Positions 34,501-42,804 of a DNA stretch of 43,050 nt are shown here, in pieces. The position numbers and the translations under genes are program-made. The notes below the pieces were generated by a model. It ran no database searches, had not been told where the DNA came from, and worked only from the letters and a program-made list of their open reading frames with translations. This stretch comes from Clostridium sp. (GTDB lineage Bacteria; Bacillota; Clostridia; Clostridiales; Clostridiaceae): the NCBI RefSeq assembly GCF_021372645.1, contig NZ_JAJFUC010000003.1, positions 1-43,050 of the forward strand. The letters run 5' to 3'. Position 1 is the first letter of the stretch, and each line of letters starts with the position of its first letter.

Positions 34501-34586
34501 CCTAAATAACTATATCCTAGCTTTTCAACAAACAAGTTAATAACATTATTTTGAGTAACACGTTCTCTTTCCCCTACCCCACTCAT
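31512..34586 (-). CDS. hsdR: Type I restriction endonuclease subunit R (HsdR)
   Basis: About 1024 residues. An N-terminal PD-(D/E)xK nuclease site is visible at Asp134, Glu148 and Lys150 (RPDLVLYV, IIELK). The helicase motor has Walker A HTQGSGKS (287-294), DECH (399-402), TGTPL and later SF2 motifs. A C-terminal helical region binds the methylase core. Start at ATG 34586, giving MSGVGERERVTQ as in relatives; a TTG at 34604 is the outer limit. The stop codon TAG overlaps the edge of the MITE-like element. HsdR cuts unmethylated DNA after ATP-driven translocation. Confidence 0.95.
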   Translation of the reverse strand: MSGVGERERVTQNNVINLFVEKLGYSYLGNLKEFENTNINEKLLRLYLNKKGYDTELITLAIAELIKTAGNQSKTLYEVNKEVYTLLRYGVRKKLSSSDKPKTVEFIDFDEPLNNDFYIAEEVTVKGNNIKRPDLVLYVNGIALGIIELKRSTVSISEGIRQNLDNQKDTFIKSFFNTIQLVMAGNDTQGVKYGVIKTSEKYFLTWKEDKEAEDNVSVHVKKLCENTENLLHKHLIGLCNKERLLEIIHDFIVFDRGIKKACRPNQYFGVRAAQANVKKREGGIIWHTQGSGKSLTMVWLTKWIMENKNNARVLVITDREELDEQIEKVYKGVEEDIYRTISGADLIEKLNATTPRLICSLIHKFGKKEDKAYDDFLEEMKLNLPKDFSAKGDLYVFVDECHRTQSGKLHEAMKKILPNALFIGFTGTPLLKEDKQSSREVFGDYIHKYKFDEAVKDKVVLDLRYEARDVDQNITSQAKIDQWFDSKTSGLTDVALAQLKKRWGTLQSVFSSKSRLEKIAADIIFDMATKDRLQNGRGNAMLVAGSIYEACKYYEIFLSHGFKKCAIVTSYTPNINDIKGETTGDEGATEKLKKYDIYNKMLNGKKTEEFEKEVKEKFIKEPAQMKLLIVVDKLLTGFDAPPATYLYIDKSMRDHGLFQAICRVNRLDGEDKEFGYIIDYKDLFNSLESAMGDYTTDAFDKYEKSDVEGLLKNRLTLAKEKLDEALESVQALCEPVEYPRETQQFIKYFCARNTENREDLKENESKRVALYKMVSSLIRAYSNIANEMIKAGYTPDEARMIKTQVTYYEKIRSEVKLASGDYIDLKAYEPAMRHLIDTYIDAKESEVISAFDDMSLIDIVVSKGAEFVDSLPNDIKKNKETVAETIENNVRKLIIDETPTNPKYFEKMSELLDEIIRERKEAVINYKEYLDKIADLTKKSKHPENSSQYSESMKKSPALRALFDNIGDEEIAENLHEDIVSYSPDSWRGNTMKERKVKKLIKKHIEDDELFEKIYEIIVQQNEY

Positions 34587-34605
34587 ATTCATCGCTTCTT
34601 TCAAC

Positions 34606-35115
34606 TTATATTTCGTCTATATTGATTTCTTTAAATCTTTCTTTCCATTCATCAATACTAAGCACTTCAAATTTTGAAAGCATTTCTCTAACAATACTAT
34701 CCTCTTTTAAATTCAATGGTAATTGCTTTCCTATTTTTATTCTTAATTGTTTTCTTATTTTAGCATCCATAATTGGTGCTTCTATTAATAGCACATATAT
34801 TATTGGAAATTCATCTTTATTTCCACCAGTTGCCCAAAGCATCATTAAGCTATCATAATATTTCTTTGCGATATTTTTATAAAACTTCTCTGGATCTCTC
34901 TTTATTTTATCAACAAATGCATTAGGATTAACTGCATCTTTAATATTAGCATTCTTATATTCTAAAAAAATTATGTTATTATTGTATTCTGTTATAAAGT
35001 CTACGTCATTTAATTTCATTTTATTAGCCAAATCATGTAATTCCATAACATATTTGCAATTAGTAAAATCAAACTTAAATTGATTATTTTCATCAGTTAC
35101 TATTTTTGATTCCAT
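34606..35115 (-). CDS. Small PD-(D/E)xK nuclease-like protein in the hsd operon
   Basis: 169 residues, family not recognised. The pattern NDVDFITEYNNNIIFLEYKN (Asp37 or Asp39, then Glu52-x-Lys54) with predicted strand-turn-strand is a minimal PD-(D/E)xK nuclease core. The rest is helical, Lys-rich, and ends with SIDEWKERF. It follows the AAA ATPase gene by 5 bases and precedes hsdR by about 19, so ATPase and nuclease are almost certainly co-translated. No toxin-antitoxin signature. A small effector nuclease of the neighbouring ATPase is the simplest reading; a restriction accessory is the alternative. Confidence 0.6.
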   Translation of the reverse strand: MESKIVTDENNQFKFDFTNCKYVMELHDLANKMKLNDVDFITEYNNNIIFLEYKNANIKDAVNPNAFVDKIKRDPEKFYKNIAKKYYDSLMMLWATGGNKDEFPIIYVLLIEAPIMDAKIRKQLRIKIGKQLPLNLKEDSIVREMLSKFEVLSIDEWKERFKEINIDEI

Positions 35116-35120
35116 AAAAT

Positions 35121-36131
35121 TTACTCCTCAAAGTTTCCCTCAATTACCTCATCTAATAGCTTTGCATCAGCTTCAATAATTGAGTTGTTTTTAAGCTCAC
35201 CAAAATTCTCTTCACTTTGACACTTAACACCTTGTTCTGTTTTATATAAACTATGGAATAAAACTTTATCATTGGAATTTCTCTTTATTTCAAAATATTT
35301 AGCAAAATTATAACTATGGGTTGCCAAAAAGATTTGTACGCCACATCTCTGCAATTCTATCAATATATCAACTAATATTGGCATTAATTCTGGATTAATA
35401 TTAGCCTCCGGTTCATCCCAAAATAAAATTGTCTCATTATCAATTAATCCATTTCGTATAAGCTTCCACAAAAGAGCAAACTTACGAATACCTTCAGCTT
35501 CAATTGAAAAATCTATTTTACTGCCATCGTTCTTAACTACATAAAAATTATCATATTCACAAACTACTTCCCCATCAATTACTTTTGAAAGTATTTTTAA
35601 AATTTTCTTATTAATTTCAGATACATCCTTAGCTTCTGGCAATTCAGCATTTGTAATAATATCTACATAAGTTTTATCAAATGGCATATCGTATTTATTA
35701 TTTAATGCTAAAAATCCGTTTGAATGAGATAGTATTTCTTTTGCTGGTATAAAAATATCATTAATAGCAAAATCAATGTCCTTATATCCTGAACCATCAC
35801 CGGCTAATTTCATACCTTCATGTTTTATAATCACATATTTTGCATAACTATCTTTTAAATAATTTACTGTTATCGATGTTTCTTTATCTATACTGCTTTT
35901 ATCTCTAACTAAATCCATTGAATTTACTTTGAAATAAGGCTGAGATATATCATATGCTCCATTACTTTTATTCACATTATTTGCACTTTCACAAACTCCA
36001 TATACCCCCTTTAATAAATGAGTTTTTCCAGTACCATTATTTCCAATTATGATATTAATGCCTAAAGATACATCTAATTCAAAATCATCAAATACAGTAA
36101 AATTCTTTATATTAACACTTTTAATATTCAT
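35121..36131 (-). CDS. AAA/SMC-type ATPase in the hsd operon
   Basis: 336 residues of the AAA_21/OLD-like ABC ATPase class. Walker A GNNGTGKT at 30-37, a signature-like AEGIRKFALLWKL near 212-224, Walker B with WDEPEAN (238-244) and switch His272 (LATHSYNF). No Toprim domain follows, unlike OLD nucleases. It lies between hsdS (26-bp gap) and the small nuclease-like gene (5-bp gap). ATPases in this position are called RloA-like in Campylobacter type I loci, and ATPase-nuclease pairs act in Septu- and PARIS-type defence. Here the partner differs from both. Confidence 0.8.
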   Translation of the reverse strand: MNIKSVNIKNFTVFDDFELDVSLGINIIIGNNGTGKTHLLKGVYGVCESANNVNKSNGAYDISQPYFKVNSMDLVRDKSSIDKETSITVNYLKDSYAKYVIIKHEGMKLAGDGSGYKDIDFAINDIFIPAKEILSHSNGFLALNNKYDMPFDKTYVDIITNAELPEAKDVSEINKKILKILSKVIDGEVVCEYDNFYVVKNDGSKIDFSIEAEGIRKFALLWKLIRNGLIDNETILFWDEPEANINPELMPILVDILIELQRCGVQIFLATHSYNFAKYFEIKRNSNDKVLFHSLYKTEQGVKCQSEENFGELKNNSIIEADAKLLDEVIEGNFEE

Positions 36132-36157
36132 AAAGTCTTCTCCTTCTATTTCTTTAT

Positions 36158-37444
36158 CTAAACTAATCTCCTCTTTCCTGTTAATAATTCTTCCATCATT
36201 CCTCTTTTGATATTCTTGTATTTATCAAGCTTTGTTTCTAGTTTTTCTATTTCATTATCCATATCTGATAAGATGTTTGCTATTGCTTTTTGTTCTTCTA
36301 TCGTTGGAATTGGTATTAGTGTATTTTTAAATACATCCATTCCAACTAAGTTTTTCATTGCCCCACCTTGTGTACTATCTATTATTCTATTTTGAAATTT
36401 GTACCAACTGAAATAAGAATTAAAATAAGAATCATCTACTATAGTACTATCAATTTTAATTTTTAGTAATGCTTGATTAATAACACCTTTTGGCGCATTA
36501 TTAGGAATTTTATATATCTTGCCTATTGTTCCTGAACAGCTAACAATAAACTCACCTACATTCACTTCAAATCTAATAAGTTCATTATATTTTTCTTGGT
36601 TAATATAGTAATTTCCTATATTTAAATCCTTATATATAGCATTTCTTTGTTCATACACCTTATATCCCTTTTTTACAAAAAACTCCTTCTTTAAGCTACC
36701 ACCAAATGGTCCTCTTACAAGACCATTTGGAACACATATAGAACTTAAACTCATTAAATTCCAATCTTCAGGAATAATTCCCACCTCTGTTTTTTTGTAT
36801 CCTTCAGTATTTTTATTTTCTTTATATCTTCTTCCTGATTTTTCACTAAATCCATCTAATCTCTTTTTCCCTGTTAAAAGTTCTTGCATAGCGCCTTGTT
36901 TTATTAACTTCTTTTTATTTATTAGTTTTTCAAGAGATAAAATCAAATCGTCTATATCGCTAAGTGCTGTTGCTATAGCTTTTTGCTCCTTTTCTAATGG
37001 TATAGGAATTTTCATTTTAGAAATCATTTCAAGTCTAACAGAATCTACTGATGATTTTGCTGTATATTTTGATACTTGGTTTAAAAAATTATTCTTAAAA
37101 TATTCATAAAAATACCTACCATTAACATTTTTAAAGTTACTTATTTTATATACTCTTTGATGGTAGTCAAATTTTCCACTAATGTAATGAAATACCTTCC
37201 CAACACCTACACCATCTCCTGCTGTTAATACCGCCTCACCATCAAAAGAATATGAATTTATTTTCTCGATTTGCTTGGATCTTACAAAAAAATCATATTT
37301 TCCACTATCTTCTTTGTCTTCAGTGTTTCTCTTACCTGTATCTATTTCAGCAAACTGATCCACATTTCTAATATCCCAATCACTTGGTATGATCCCTACT
37401 TCTGTTTCCTTATATCCATCCGGAATTTTCTTTTCTCTTACCAT
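36158..37444 (-). CDS. hsdS: Type I restriction specificity subunit S (HsdS)
   Basis: 428 residues with two target-recognition domains and two conserved helical repeats. Each half starts with the same signature (GYKETEVGIIPSDW near 10; GYKKTEVGIIPEDW near 215) and ends with EQKAIA, then LSDID or LSDMD, then a coiled coil and LLTGKKRL or LLTGKRRL. The complex should recognise a bipartite site set by the two variable regions. It overlaps the hsdM stop by 7 bases. The near-repeat of both halves makes recombination and specificity switching possible. Confidence 0.95.
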   Translation of the reverse strand: MVREKKIPDGYKETEVGIIPSDWDIRNVDQFAEIDTGKRNTEDKEDSGKYDFFVRSKQIEKINSYSFDGEAVLTAGDGVGVGKVFHYISGKFDYHQRVYKISNFKNVNGRYFYEYFKNNFLNQVSKYTAKSSVDSVRLEMISKMKIPIPLEKEQKAIATALSDIDDLILSLEKLINKKKLIKQGAMQELLTGKKRLDGFSEKSGRRYKENKNTEGYKKTEVGIIPEDWNLMSLSSICVPNGLVRGPFGGSLKKEFFVKKGYKVYEQRNAIYKDLNIGNYYINQEKYNELIRFEVNVGEFIVSCSGTIGKIYKIPNNAPKGVINQALLKIKIDSTIVDDSYFNSYFSWYKFQNRIIDSTQGGAMKNLVGMDVFKNTLIPIPTIEEQKAIANILSDMDNEIEKLETKLDKYKNIKRGMMEELLTGKRRLV

Positions 37445-39885
37445 TGAAATCCCATCCTTTTTAAATGTTCATCTACCTTGCTTGTTAATTCTTCTACTTC
37501 TGCTTCTATTTGTGACATTGGCTCATCATATCTTTCAGCAAGTTCAACAATTCTTCCTGTTAAAGATTGTGATATGCCATCTAATAATTCTTCAATAGCT
37601 TCTGATAATACTTTCATCCACTTATCTTGTATAACAATCTCTTTTATTTCCTCTTCAGATAACTCCTTATATTTAATCATAACTTTTTTATCTAATGCTT
37701 CTTTTAATTCCTTAATTTTTTTATCTTTTCCTGAAATTTCTTCTACAAACTTTAAATATTTGTTTAAAACTTCAAGCTCGTCTTCGTAACCATGTAACTT
37801 TTTAATTTCTTTAATTCTTTTTGTAAGATTAGCCTTTGAAATTTTGTTATCATTAATTACTTCAGAAAGTAACCCTTCATCTCCGCCATGTTCTTCTATC
37901 ATTTCTTCTTGATTTCTGACTAATTCATCTTTTTCTGCTTCTAAGCAATTTATTTTTTCTTGTTCATCATCAAAATATCTATTTATAATTAAATTCTTTA
38001 GAATTAATTTACCTTCATAATCCTTTGGTTTGTCTGAACGTTTTATAGTTCCATCTTTCTTTTTGGTCTCTGTATAAATTAACTCAAATTCATTTCCAGC
38101 TTTCCAACCATCTGAAACAATTAAATAAATATCATCATGCATAGTTTCATTCCAATATGACATTAATGCTTGATATACATCATATTCATTTATCAATTTA
38201 ACACTCTTAAAGTTTTCTAATATATCTTCTGAAATAGCCTTTATAACTTCTCTTGGTTTACTATCATCGCAAATGTTATTTAATATATGAGTATTATTTG
38301 TTTTCCAATTATTAAAAACATCATTAACTTTTTCCTGATGTTCTATAAATTCATTATGTGTAAATATACTTTCTTTTATATCATCTTCTAAAACATTCAA
38401 TTTTGAATAATTTTCTCTATTGCCTTGAGAAAATAAAACTTTCCTTAAGGTCGGATATACTTCCCAATAATCATTTAACTTATCAATGTCTCTATTAGGT
38501 ATTCCTCCTAATAAATGTGATGAAATATCTTGAAGATCTTCTTCTTCACTTGAATCTATATATCTTGGGATATTAAGATTATATTCATTATCCTCTGCTA
38601 TTTCTTGAATAGTTACCATACGACTATACTTAGGAATCTCCAATTGTTTTTCAAATACATCTACAATCTTATGAATATCTTGATCTCTTAATCTATTTTT
38701 ATTTCCATCTTTAACAAATCCTTTACTAGCATCTATCATAAAAATGCCCTTACGTGATTCTGCATTTTCTTTATCAATTACAATTATGCATGCTGGTATA
38801 CCTGTTCCATAAAAAAGGTTGGCAGGTAATCCTATGATTCCTTTTATTAAACCCTTTTTAATTATATTAGTTCTTATAGCTTCCTCTGCATTACCTCTAA
38901 AAAGTACACCATGAGGCAATATAACAGCAGCCTTTCCATCAGCTTTCAATGATTTAATTATGTGTAATAAAAATGCATAATCACCATTTTTATCTGGTGG
39001 TGCTCCAAATTCTTTAAATCTCTCATATGTTTCCCCACCAACATCTACTCCATTACTCCATGATTTGGTAGAAAATGGAGGATTGGCCACAGCAAAATTA
39101 AATCTTCTTAATTTACTTGAATCATTTTCATCTTTAAAATATGGAGTTGATAATGTGTTATCTTGCCATATTTCAGCTGTTTCCTTACTATGCATAATCA
39201 TATTCATTTTAGCTAAAGCTGCAGTTGCATTATCCATTTCTTGACCATAGATTGTAACATTACAATTAGCTTCATCTGCTACTTTTACAAGTAATGAACC
39301 ACTTCCACAAGTTGGATCATATACTGTAATTGAACCTTCTTTTAAATTTCCAATTCCAATTACTTTTGAGAGTACTCTTGAAACCTCGGCAGGAGTGTAA
39401 AATTGTCCCTTACTCTTACCTGATTCAGTAGCAAAGTTACGCATTAAATATTCATAAGCATCACCTAATAAATCATCACCTTCTGCTTTATTGCTACTAA
39501 AATTCATTTTATCATCTTGAAATATAGCAATAAGATTAGTCAATTTATCAACCATTTCTTTTCCTTTTCCAATCTTATCACTATCATTAAATGAAGCTAA
39601 ATCAATTACTCCTCTTAAATCATTAGCTTCAGCAAGTTTTGCAACAATCTTATCCATTTCTTCTCCGATATTGCTCTTTCCTTTTGCAGAAATCATATCA
39701 TCAAAGCTACCACCTTCAGGTACTTCTATTAAAAAATCTTCATCTACTTTGCTTTTATCTGAAACATACTTTACGAAAAGTAAAGTCAATATGTAATCTT
39801 TATATTGTGAGGCATCCATTCCACCTCTTAATTCATCACAACTTTTCCATAGCGAACTATATAATTCACTCTTTTTAATAGCCAT
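37438..39885 (-). CDS. hsdM: Type I DNA methyltransferase subunit M (HsdM)
   Basis: 815 residues from the ATG at 39885 (GGAGG 7 bases upstream). An N-terminal HsdM bundle (SLWKSCDELRGGMDASQYKD), SAM-binding DPTCGSG at 190-196 and catalytic NPPF at 268-271 define an N6-adenine methylase. The C-terminal approximately 350 residues add a long charged, coiled-coil-rich region that makes it larger than classical HsdM (about 500-530). First gene of the M-S-ATPase-nuclease-R operon. A 234-bp AT-rich gap to the HNH fragment holds its promoter; no clear -35/-10 pair is called. Confidence 0.95.
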   Translation of the reverse strand: MAIKKSELYSSLWKSCDELRGGMDASQYKDYILTLLFVKYVSDKSKVDEDFLIEVPEGGSFDDMISAKGKSNIGEEMDKIVAKLAEANDLRGVIDLASFNDSDKIGKGKEMVDKLTNLIAIFQDDKMNFSSNKAEGDDLLGDAYEYLMRNFATESGKSKGQFYTPAEVSRVLSKVIGIGNLKEGSITVYDPTCGSGSLLVKVADEANCNVTIYGQEMDNATAALAKMNMIMHSKETAEIWQDNTLSTPYFKDENDSSKLRRFNFAVANPPFSTKSWSNGVDVGGETYERFKEFGAPPDKNGDYAFLLHIIKSLKADGKAAVILPHGVLFRGNAEEAIRTNIIKKGLIKGIIGLPANLFYGTGIPACIIVIDKENAESRKGIFMIDASKGFVKDGNKNRLRDQDIHKIVDVFEKQLEIPKYSRMVTIQEIAEDNEYNLNIPRYIDSSEEEDLQDISSHLLGGIPNRDIDKLNDYWEVYPTLRKVLFSQGNRENYSKLNVLEDDIKESIFTHNEFIEHQEKVNDVFNNWKTNNTHILNNICDDSKPREVIKAISEDILENFKSVKLINEYDVYQALMSYWNETMHDDIYLIVSDGWKAGNEFELIYTETKKKDGTIKRSDKPKDYEGKLILKNLIINRYFDDEQEKINCLEAEKDELVRNQEEMIEEHGGDEGLLSEVINDNKISKANLTKRIKEIKKLHGYEDELEVLNKYLKFVEEISGKDKKIKELKEALDKKVMIKYKELSEEEIKEIVIQDKWMKVLSEAIEELLDGISQSLTGRIVELAERYDEPMSQIEAEVEELTSKVDEHLKRMGFQW

Positions 39886-40013
39886 TTTGTTTCCTCCACT
39901 CATACATTATGTATAACTTTTGTATTTATCTACTATATATTTTATTATAATTATAACATTTATTTTTACATAATCTAACTTTAACTTAATTACATATAGA
40001 TTTTTCATATTCT

Positions 40014-40044
40014 GAATGCTTTATCTGTATGAGAAAAAGCATTC
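40014..40044. terminator. Hairpin between hsdM and the HNH fragment
   Basis: 9-bp arms GAATGCTTT (40014-40022) and AAAGCATTC (40036-40044), followed on the plus strand by ATCTATTTTTC. About 75 bases downstream of the minus-strand HNH stop. Confidence 0.45.
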
Positions 40045-40119
40045 ATCTATTTTTCATATTAAATGATCTTTGTTATTAGTGTAACATTTAAATAATCTAT
40101 TAATTTAGCCCTTGTTTAC

Positions 40120-40416
40120 TTATCTTTTAATTACTTCTATCAATTTTTCAACTGATAAATCATCATTTTTACTATGAATTACAGTATGACAATTGGAACA
40201 TAAAGGAATTAAACCATTTATTGGATCAATCTTATAATTTTCTCTTATCTCACTTAAGGCCTTTTTATGATGCACTTCAATTATTCCTTTTCCTAATTCA
40301 CCATAAGCCTTCTCAAAATCAAATCCACAAACTGCACATTTATATCCATAATGATCTAAACATATTTTTCTTGCTTTTCTGCTTCTTTCATATTTATTTA
40401 CATTCACCTTTAGCAT
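40120..40416 (-). pseudogene. 5'-truncated HNH endonuclease
   Basis: 98 codons forming just the C-terminal HNH domain: YERSRKARKICLDHYGYKC, CGFDF, a YGELG loop, EVHHKKALSEI and LCSNCHTVIHS, with four Cys for zinc and the catalytic HH. In larger relatives (McrA-like) the YERN/S-KAR segment is preceded by a DNA-recognition domain. Here the ATG abuts a 17-bp dispersed repeat (40417-40433) with no ribosome binding site, so the 5' part was lost at a repeat-mediated junction. A working mini-HNH cannot be excluded. Confidence 0.6.
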
Positions 40417-40433
40417 CTGACTTACGGACAGTT
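40417..40433 (+). repeat. 17-bp dispersed repeat CTGACYTACGKACAGTT
   Basis: Copies at 40417-40433 (plus), 20348-20364 (plus, at the start of an IS fragment) and 293-309 (minus). At least two sit exactly at gene truncations, so it is probably the terminal repeat of one IS family. The rest of 40434-40780 is AT-rich with no gene recognised. Confidence 0.55.
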
Positions 40434-40782
40434 AAATTCAATATATTAAAAAATATAACTAAAGATGTATTTTTTTCAATAATAAGGAGATATAGAATTG
40501 AATAACATTCATTTATGTTGAAATTTTAGATAAAAATGGATTAATGAGTGCATAAAAATCGAAATGTATATTGTCAATGTATATATTATCCTATTATTTA
40601 TACTTCATAAAGTGTAAATGCTATTTTTAAATAATAATCATTTCTAAGAGTCTGCTTATTTTCTTTAGCAATAATTTTTGTTAATAATTTATTCATATTT
40701 AAAATTGCTTTACTAATCATGTATTTATACTACTTTCAAAAGTTATTCACAGATTTGACTTGATTATAATTTTCTAAAGAAT

Positions 40783-40839
40783 AAAAAAAGTGAGCTGTCC
40801 AAAATAAAATTTATATTTCTATTTTGCAACAGCCCCTTT
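40783..40839 (-). terminator. Terminator of the GntP permease gene (repeat family)
   Basis: On the minus strand GGGGCTGT pairs with ACAGCTC across an inner AAAATA/TATTTT stem, followed by ACTTTTTTT. Shares its outer arms with 30352-30397. Confidence 0.65.
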
Positions 40840-40939
40840 CAAATTTTTCTTCTATTGTCAAGTGTTTTTTTCAAAATTCTCTTTTTTTACTTATTTCTTA
40901 AGTTCACGACGTTGGGTACGCAGTTTTTGGGTATACTTT

Positions 40940-42229
40940 TTATCTTAAAAATCCATAAATGATTGTTGCAACTATGGTCATAGTAAGTCCAACAATGCTT
41001 TCGAATGGAATCATCTTCATACTCTCTTTTATATTCATTTTAACTGCCTCCCTTGTTGAGTGGAAAAAACCTCCATGAGGCAAATGATCAAGTACAGTTG
41101 CACCTGTATTCACCATAACTGCTGCACCTAATGGTGATATCCCCATTGAAAGGATCGCTTTTCCAAAAGTACCTGATGCTACAACAACTCCAGTCGATGT
41201 TGCCGCCATAGCCCCACCCATAAATATACCTGCTATAGGTGCAAGGAATGTTCCCGAGATACCTGCAGCTTTTATGCTCGCTACAATAATATTACCCAGG
41301 TCTGATTTTGATACAATACCAGCTATTGCTCCACCTCCAATTAATAGCATTACAGTATCTGTCATTTTGTTTAAGCCTGATGTTGTATATGCAATAATTT
41401 TATTCGCTTTTCCCATTGCCAATAATCCTACTATACCTGCCACAGGAAGAATAATCATTGAATCTATATTAAATGCCATAAGTGCTTTTACATGAAGGAT
41501 ATTACTAACAGGGTTTATTCCCAATAATACAATTGCAACAATTGGAGCAACTATAGCTTTTGAAAGGCTTGGTCTTTCCTTTGTAGATGTTGCAGCCACT
41601 TCTGAATATATTTCCTTTAGCTGAACACCTTTATTACTTAATAAACTTGCAAGTATAAAAGTTACTATCAATCCCGCAACAGCAGGTATAAATCCAGCAA
41701 TCATTACACTAGCCAAATCTATATTAAATCCTTTTGCAGCTGAAATTGTATTCGCGTTTGGAGAAATCATATTTCCAGCCTTACCCCCACCTACCATGGC
41801 AATGAAAATGGCAGTTTTAGAAACTCCTACTTTCCTACCTACAGATATAGCAATTGGTGCAACTATTATAACAGAAACTGTAATGAATACACCTACTGCA
41901 GTTATAATCATAGTTGCCAAAGCAATTGCTATAAGAGCTTTCTTTTCTCCCAAACTCTCAACAATAGTTTCAGCAATTTTTTCAGCAGCTCCCGATTCGA
42001 TCAAGATACCGGCAAGTACACCTGCTGCTATTACACGAACTACTGCCCCCATAACACTATTAGTACCATCAATAATAATATCTACTGTCTGTCCAACCGA
42101 TGCACCTCCAACAACTCCTCCTAAAATTGCTCCGACAAAAAGCGCATATACAGGGTTTACTTTTTTAAAAATTAATACTATCGCAATTATAAGTCCAATT
42201 ACCGCTCCAATCCAATGAATTACTGGCAT
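40940..42229 (-). CDS. GntP-family gluconate/organic-acid:H+ symporter
   Basis: 429 residues with 12-14 TM helices. Family features include the N-terminal WIGAVIGLIIAIVLIF, GGVVGG, the conserved ISPNANT in the middle and the C-terminal LDHLPHGGFFHSTREAVKM. It imports gluconate or a related hydroxy-acid (D-serine, fructuronate or citrate-like substrates occur in the family), so the substrate is open. AGGAGG lies 6 bases before the ATG. Single-gene unit with its own terminator; no sugar-acid catabolic gene is adjacent in the window. Confidence 0.85.
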   Translation of the reverse strand: MPVIHWIGAVIGLIIAIVLIFKKVNPVYALFVGAILGGVVGGASVGQTVDIIIDGTNSVMGAVVRVIAAGVLAGILIESGAAEKIAETIVESLGEKKALIAIALATMIITAVGVFITVSVIIVAPIAISVGRKVGVSKTAIFIAMVGGGKAGNMISPNANTISAAKGFNIDLASVMIAGFIPAVAGLIVTFILASLLSNKGVQLKEIYSEVAATSTKERPSLSKAIVAPIVAIVLLGINPVSNILHVKALMAFNIDSMIILPVAGIVGLLAMGKANKIIAYTTSGLNKMTDTVMLLIGGGAIAGIVSKSDLGNIIVASIKAAGISGTFLAPIAGIFMGGAMAATSTGVVVASGTFGKAILSMGISPLGAAVMVNTGATVLDHLPHGGFFHSTREAVKMNIKESMKMIPFESIVGLTMTIVATIIYGFLR

Positions 42230-42324
42230 TTCTATTCCTCCTCATTAAATAATTTTGTTAACCTTTGATTATGTAACGCTAACATTTTCCACCTACGAGT
42301 TAAATTATACTCCTCTTTTCTACA

Positions 42325-42338
42325 AAACAACATTGTTT
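42325..42338. promoter_or_regulatory. Palindrome upstream of the GntP gene
   Basis: AAACAA-CA-TTGTTT, perfect 6-bp half-sites with a 2-base centre, about 96 bases before the ATG. A possible operator for a local repressor; none is encoded in the window. Confidence 0.3.
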
Positions 42339-42395
42339 ATTTGATATTTTTTTATTCAGTTGCACAATCTAAATTGCTGTTAATGTTTCATACTT

Positions 42396-42650
42396 TCATT
42401 TCTTTCTTATAACTTTATAGTAAATATATGGCATGCTTATCAAGTTTTGATCTTTTATTAATCCACCTTCTGTCATAACATATGAACATGCATATTTGTT
42501 TTTAAATCTCTTCCAAACGGATGCAGAACCATTATTATCCTAGACTCTGCCTCTTTATTCTTAACGTTATACTCTACAAAAAGCTTAATCAAAGTTTTCT
42601 TATCTTTCTTATCTTTTACATTGAGGATAATTGCTTGAGTTATAACAACA
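42396..42650 (-). pseudogene. IS91/IS801-like transposase relic
   Basis: Start-less minus-strand coding remains with a frameshift. One frame reads VLHPFGRDLKTNMHVHML, and the next frame continues TEGGLIKDQNLISMPYIYYK and ends at TGA 42396-42398. This matches the HTFGR-x-LK-x-NPH-x-H and VTEGG motifs of Y2-type (IS91-family) transposases. The catalytic Tyr region is absent. Confidence 0.55.
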
Positions 42651-42690
42651 ACAAAATCTTATAAGTTACACCTCTTACGAAAATTACGTA

Positions 42691-42760
42691 GAAAAAAATA
42701 TCGCAAATTCACTTTGAACTGCACCCTGTCAAGTAGACAGTGAAAATAATGCGATATTTT
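42691..42760 (-). terminator. Terminator with an inserted IS-end-like palindrome
   Basis: 11-bp arms 42695-42705 and 42750-42760; on the minus strand the stem is followed by seven T. The 44-base loop contains CTGTC-AAGTA-GACAG, a motif I associate with ends of IS3-type elements in Firmicutes, so a small insertion may sit in the loop. Probably ends the partial gene at 42805. Confidence 0.45.
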
Positions 42761-42804
42761 ATACTTATTATTTATTTTACTACTTCAATAATGAAACAAA
42801 ATCA

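Noticed and set aside
41796-42218. 140-codon plus-strand frame opposite GntP
   Set aside because: Antisense to the conserved permease; low-complexity Ile/Thr/Pro composition.
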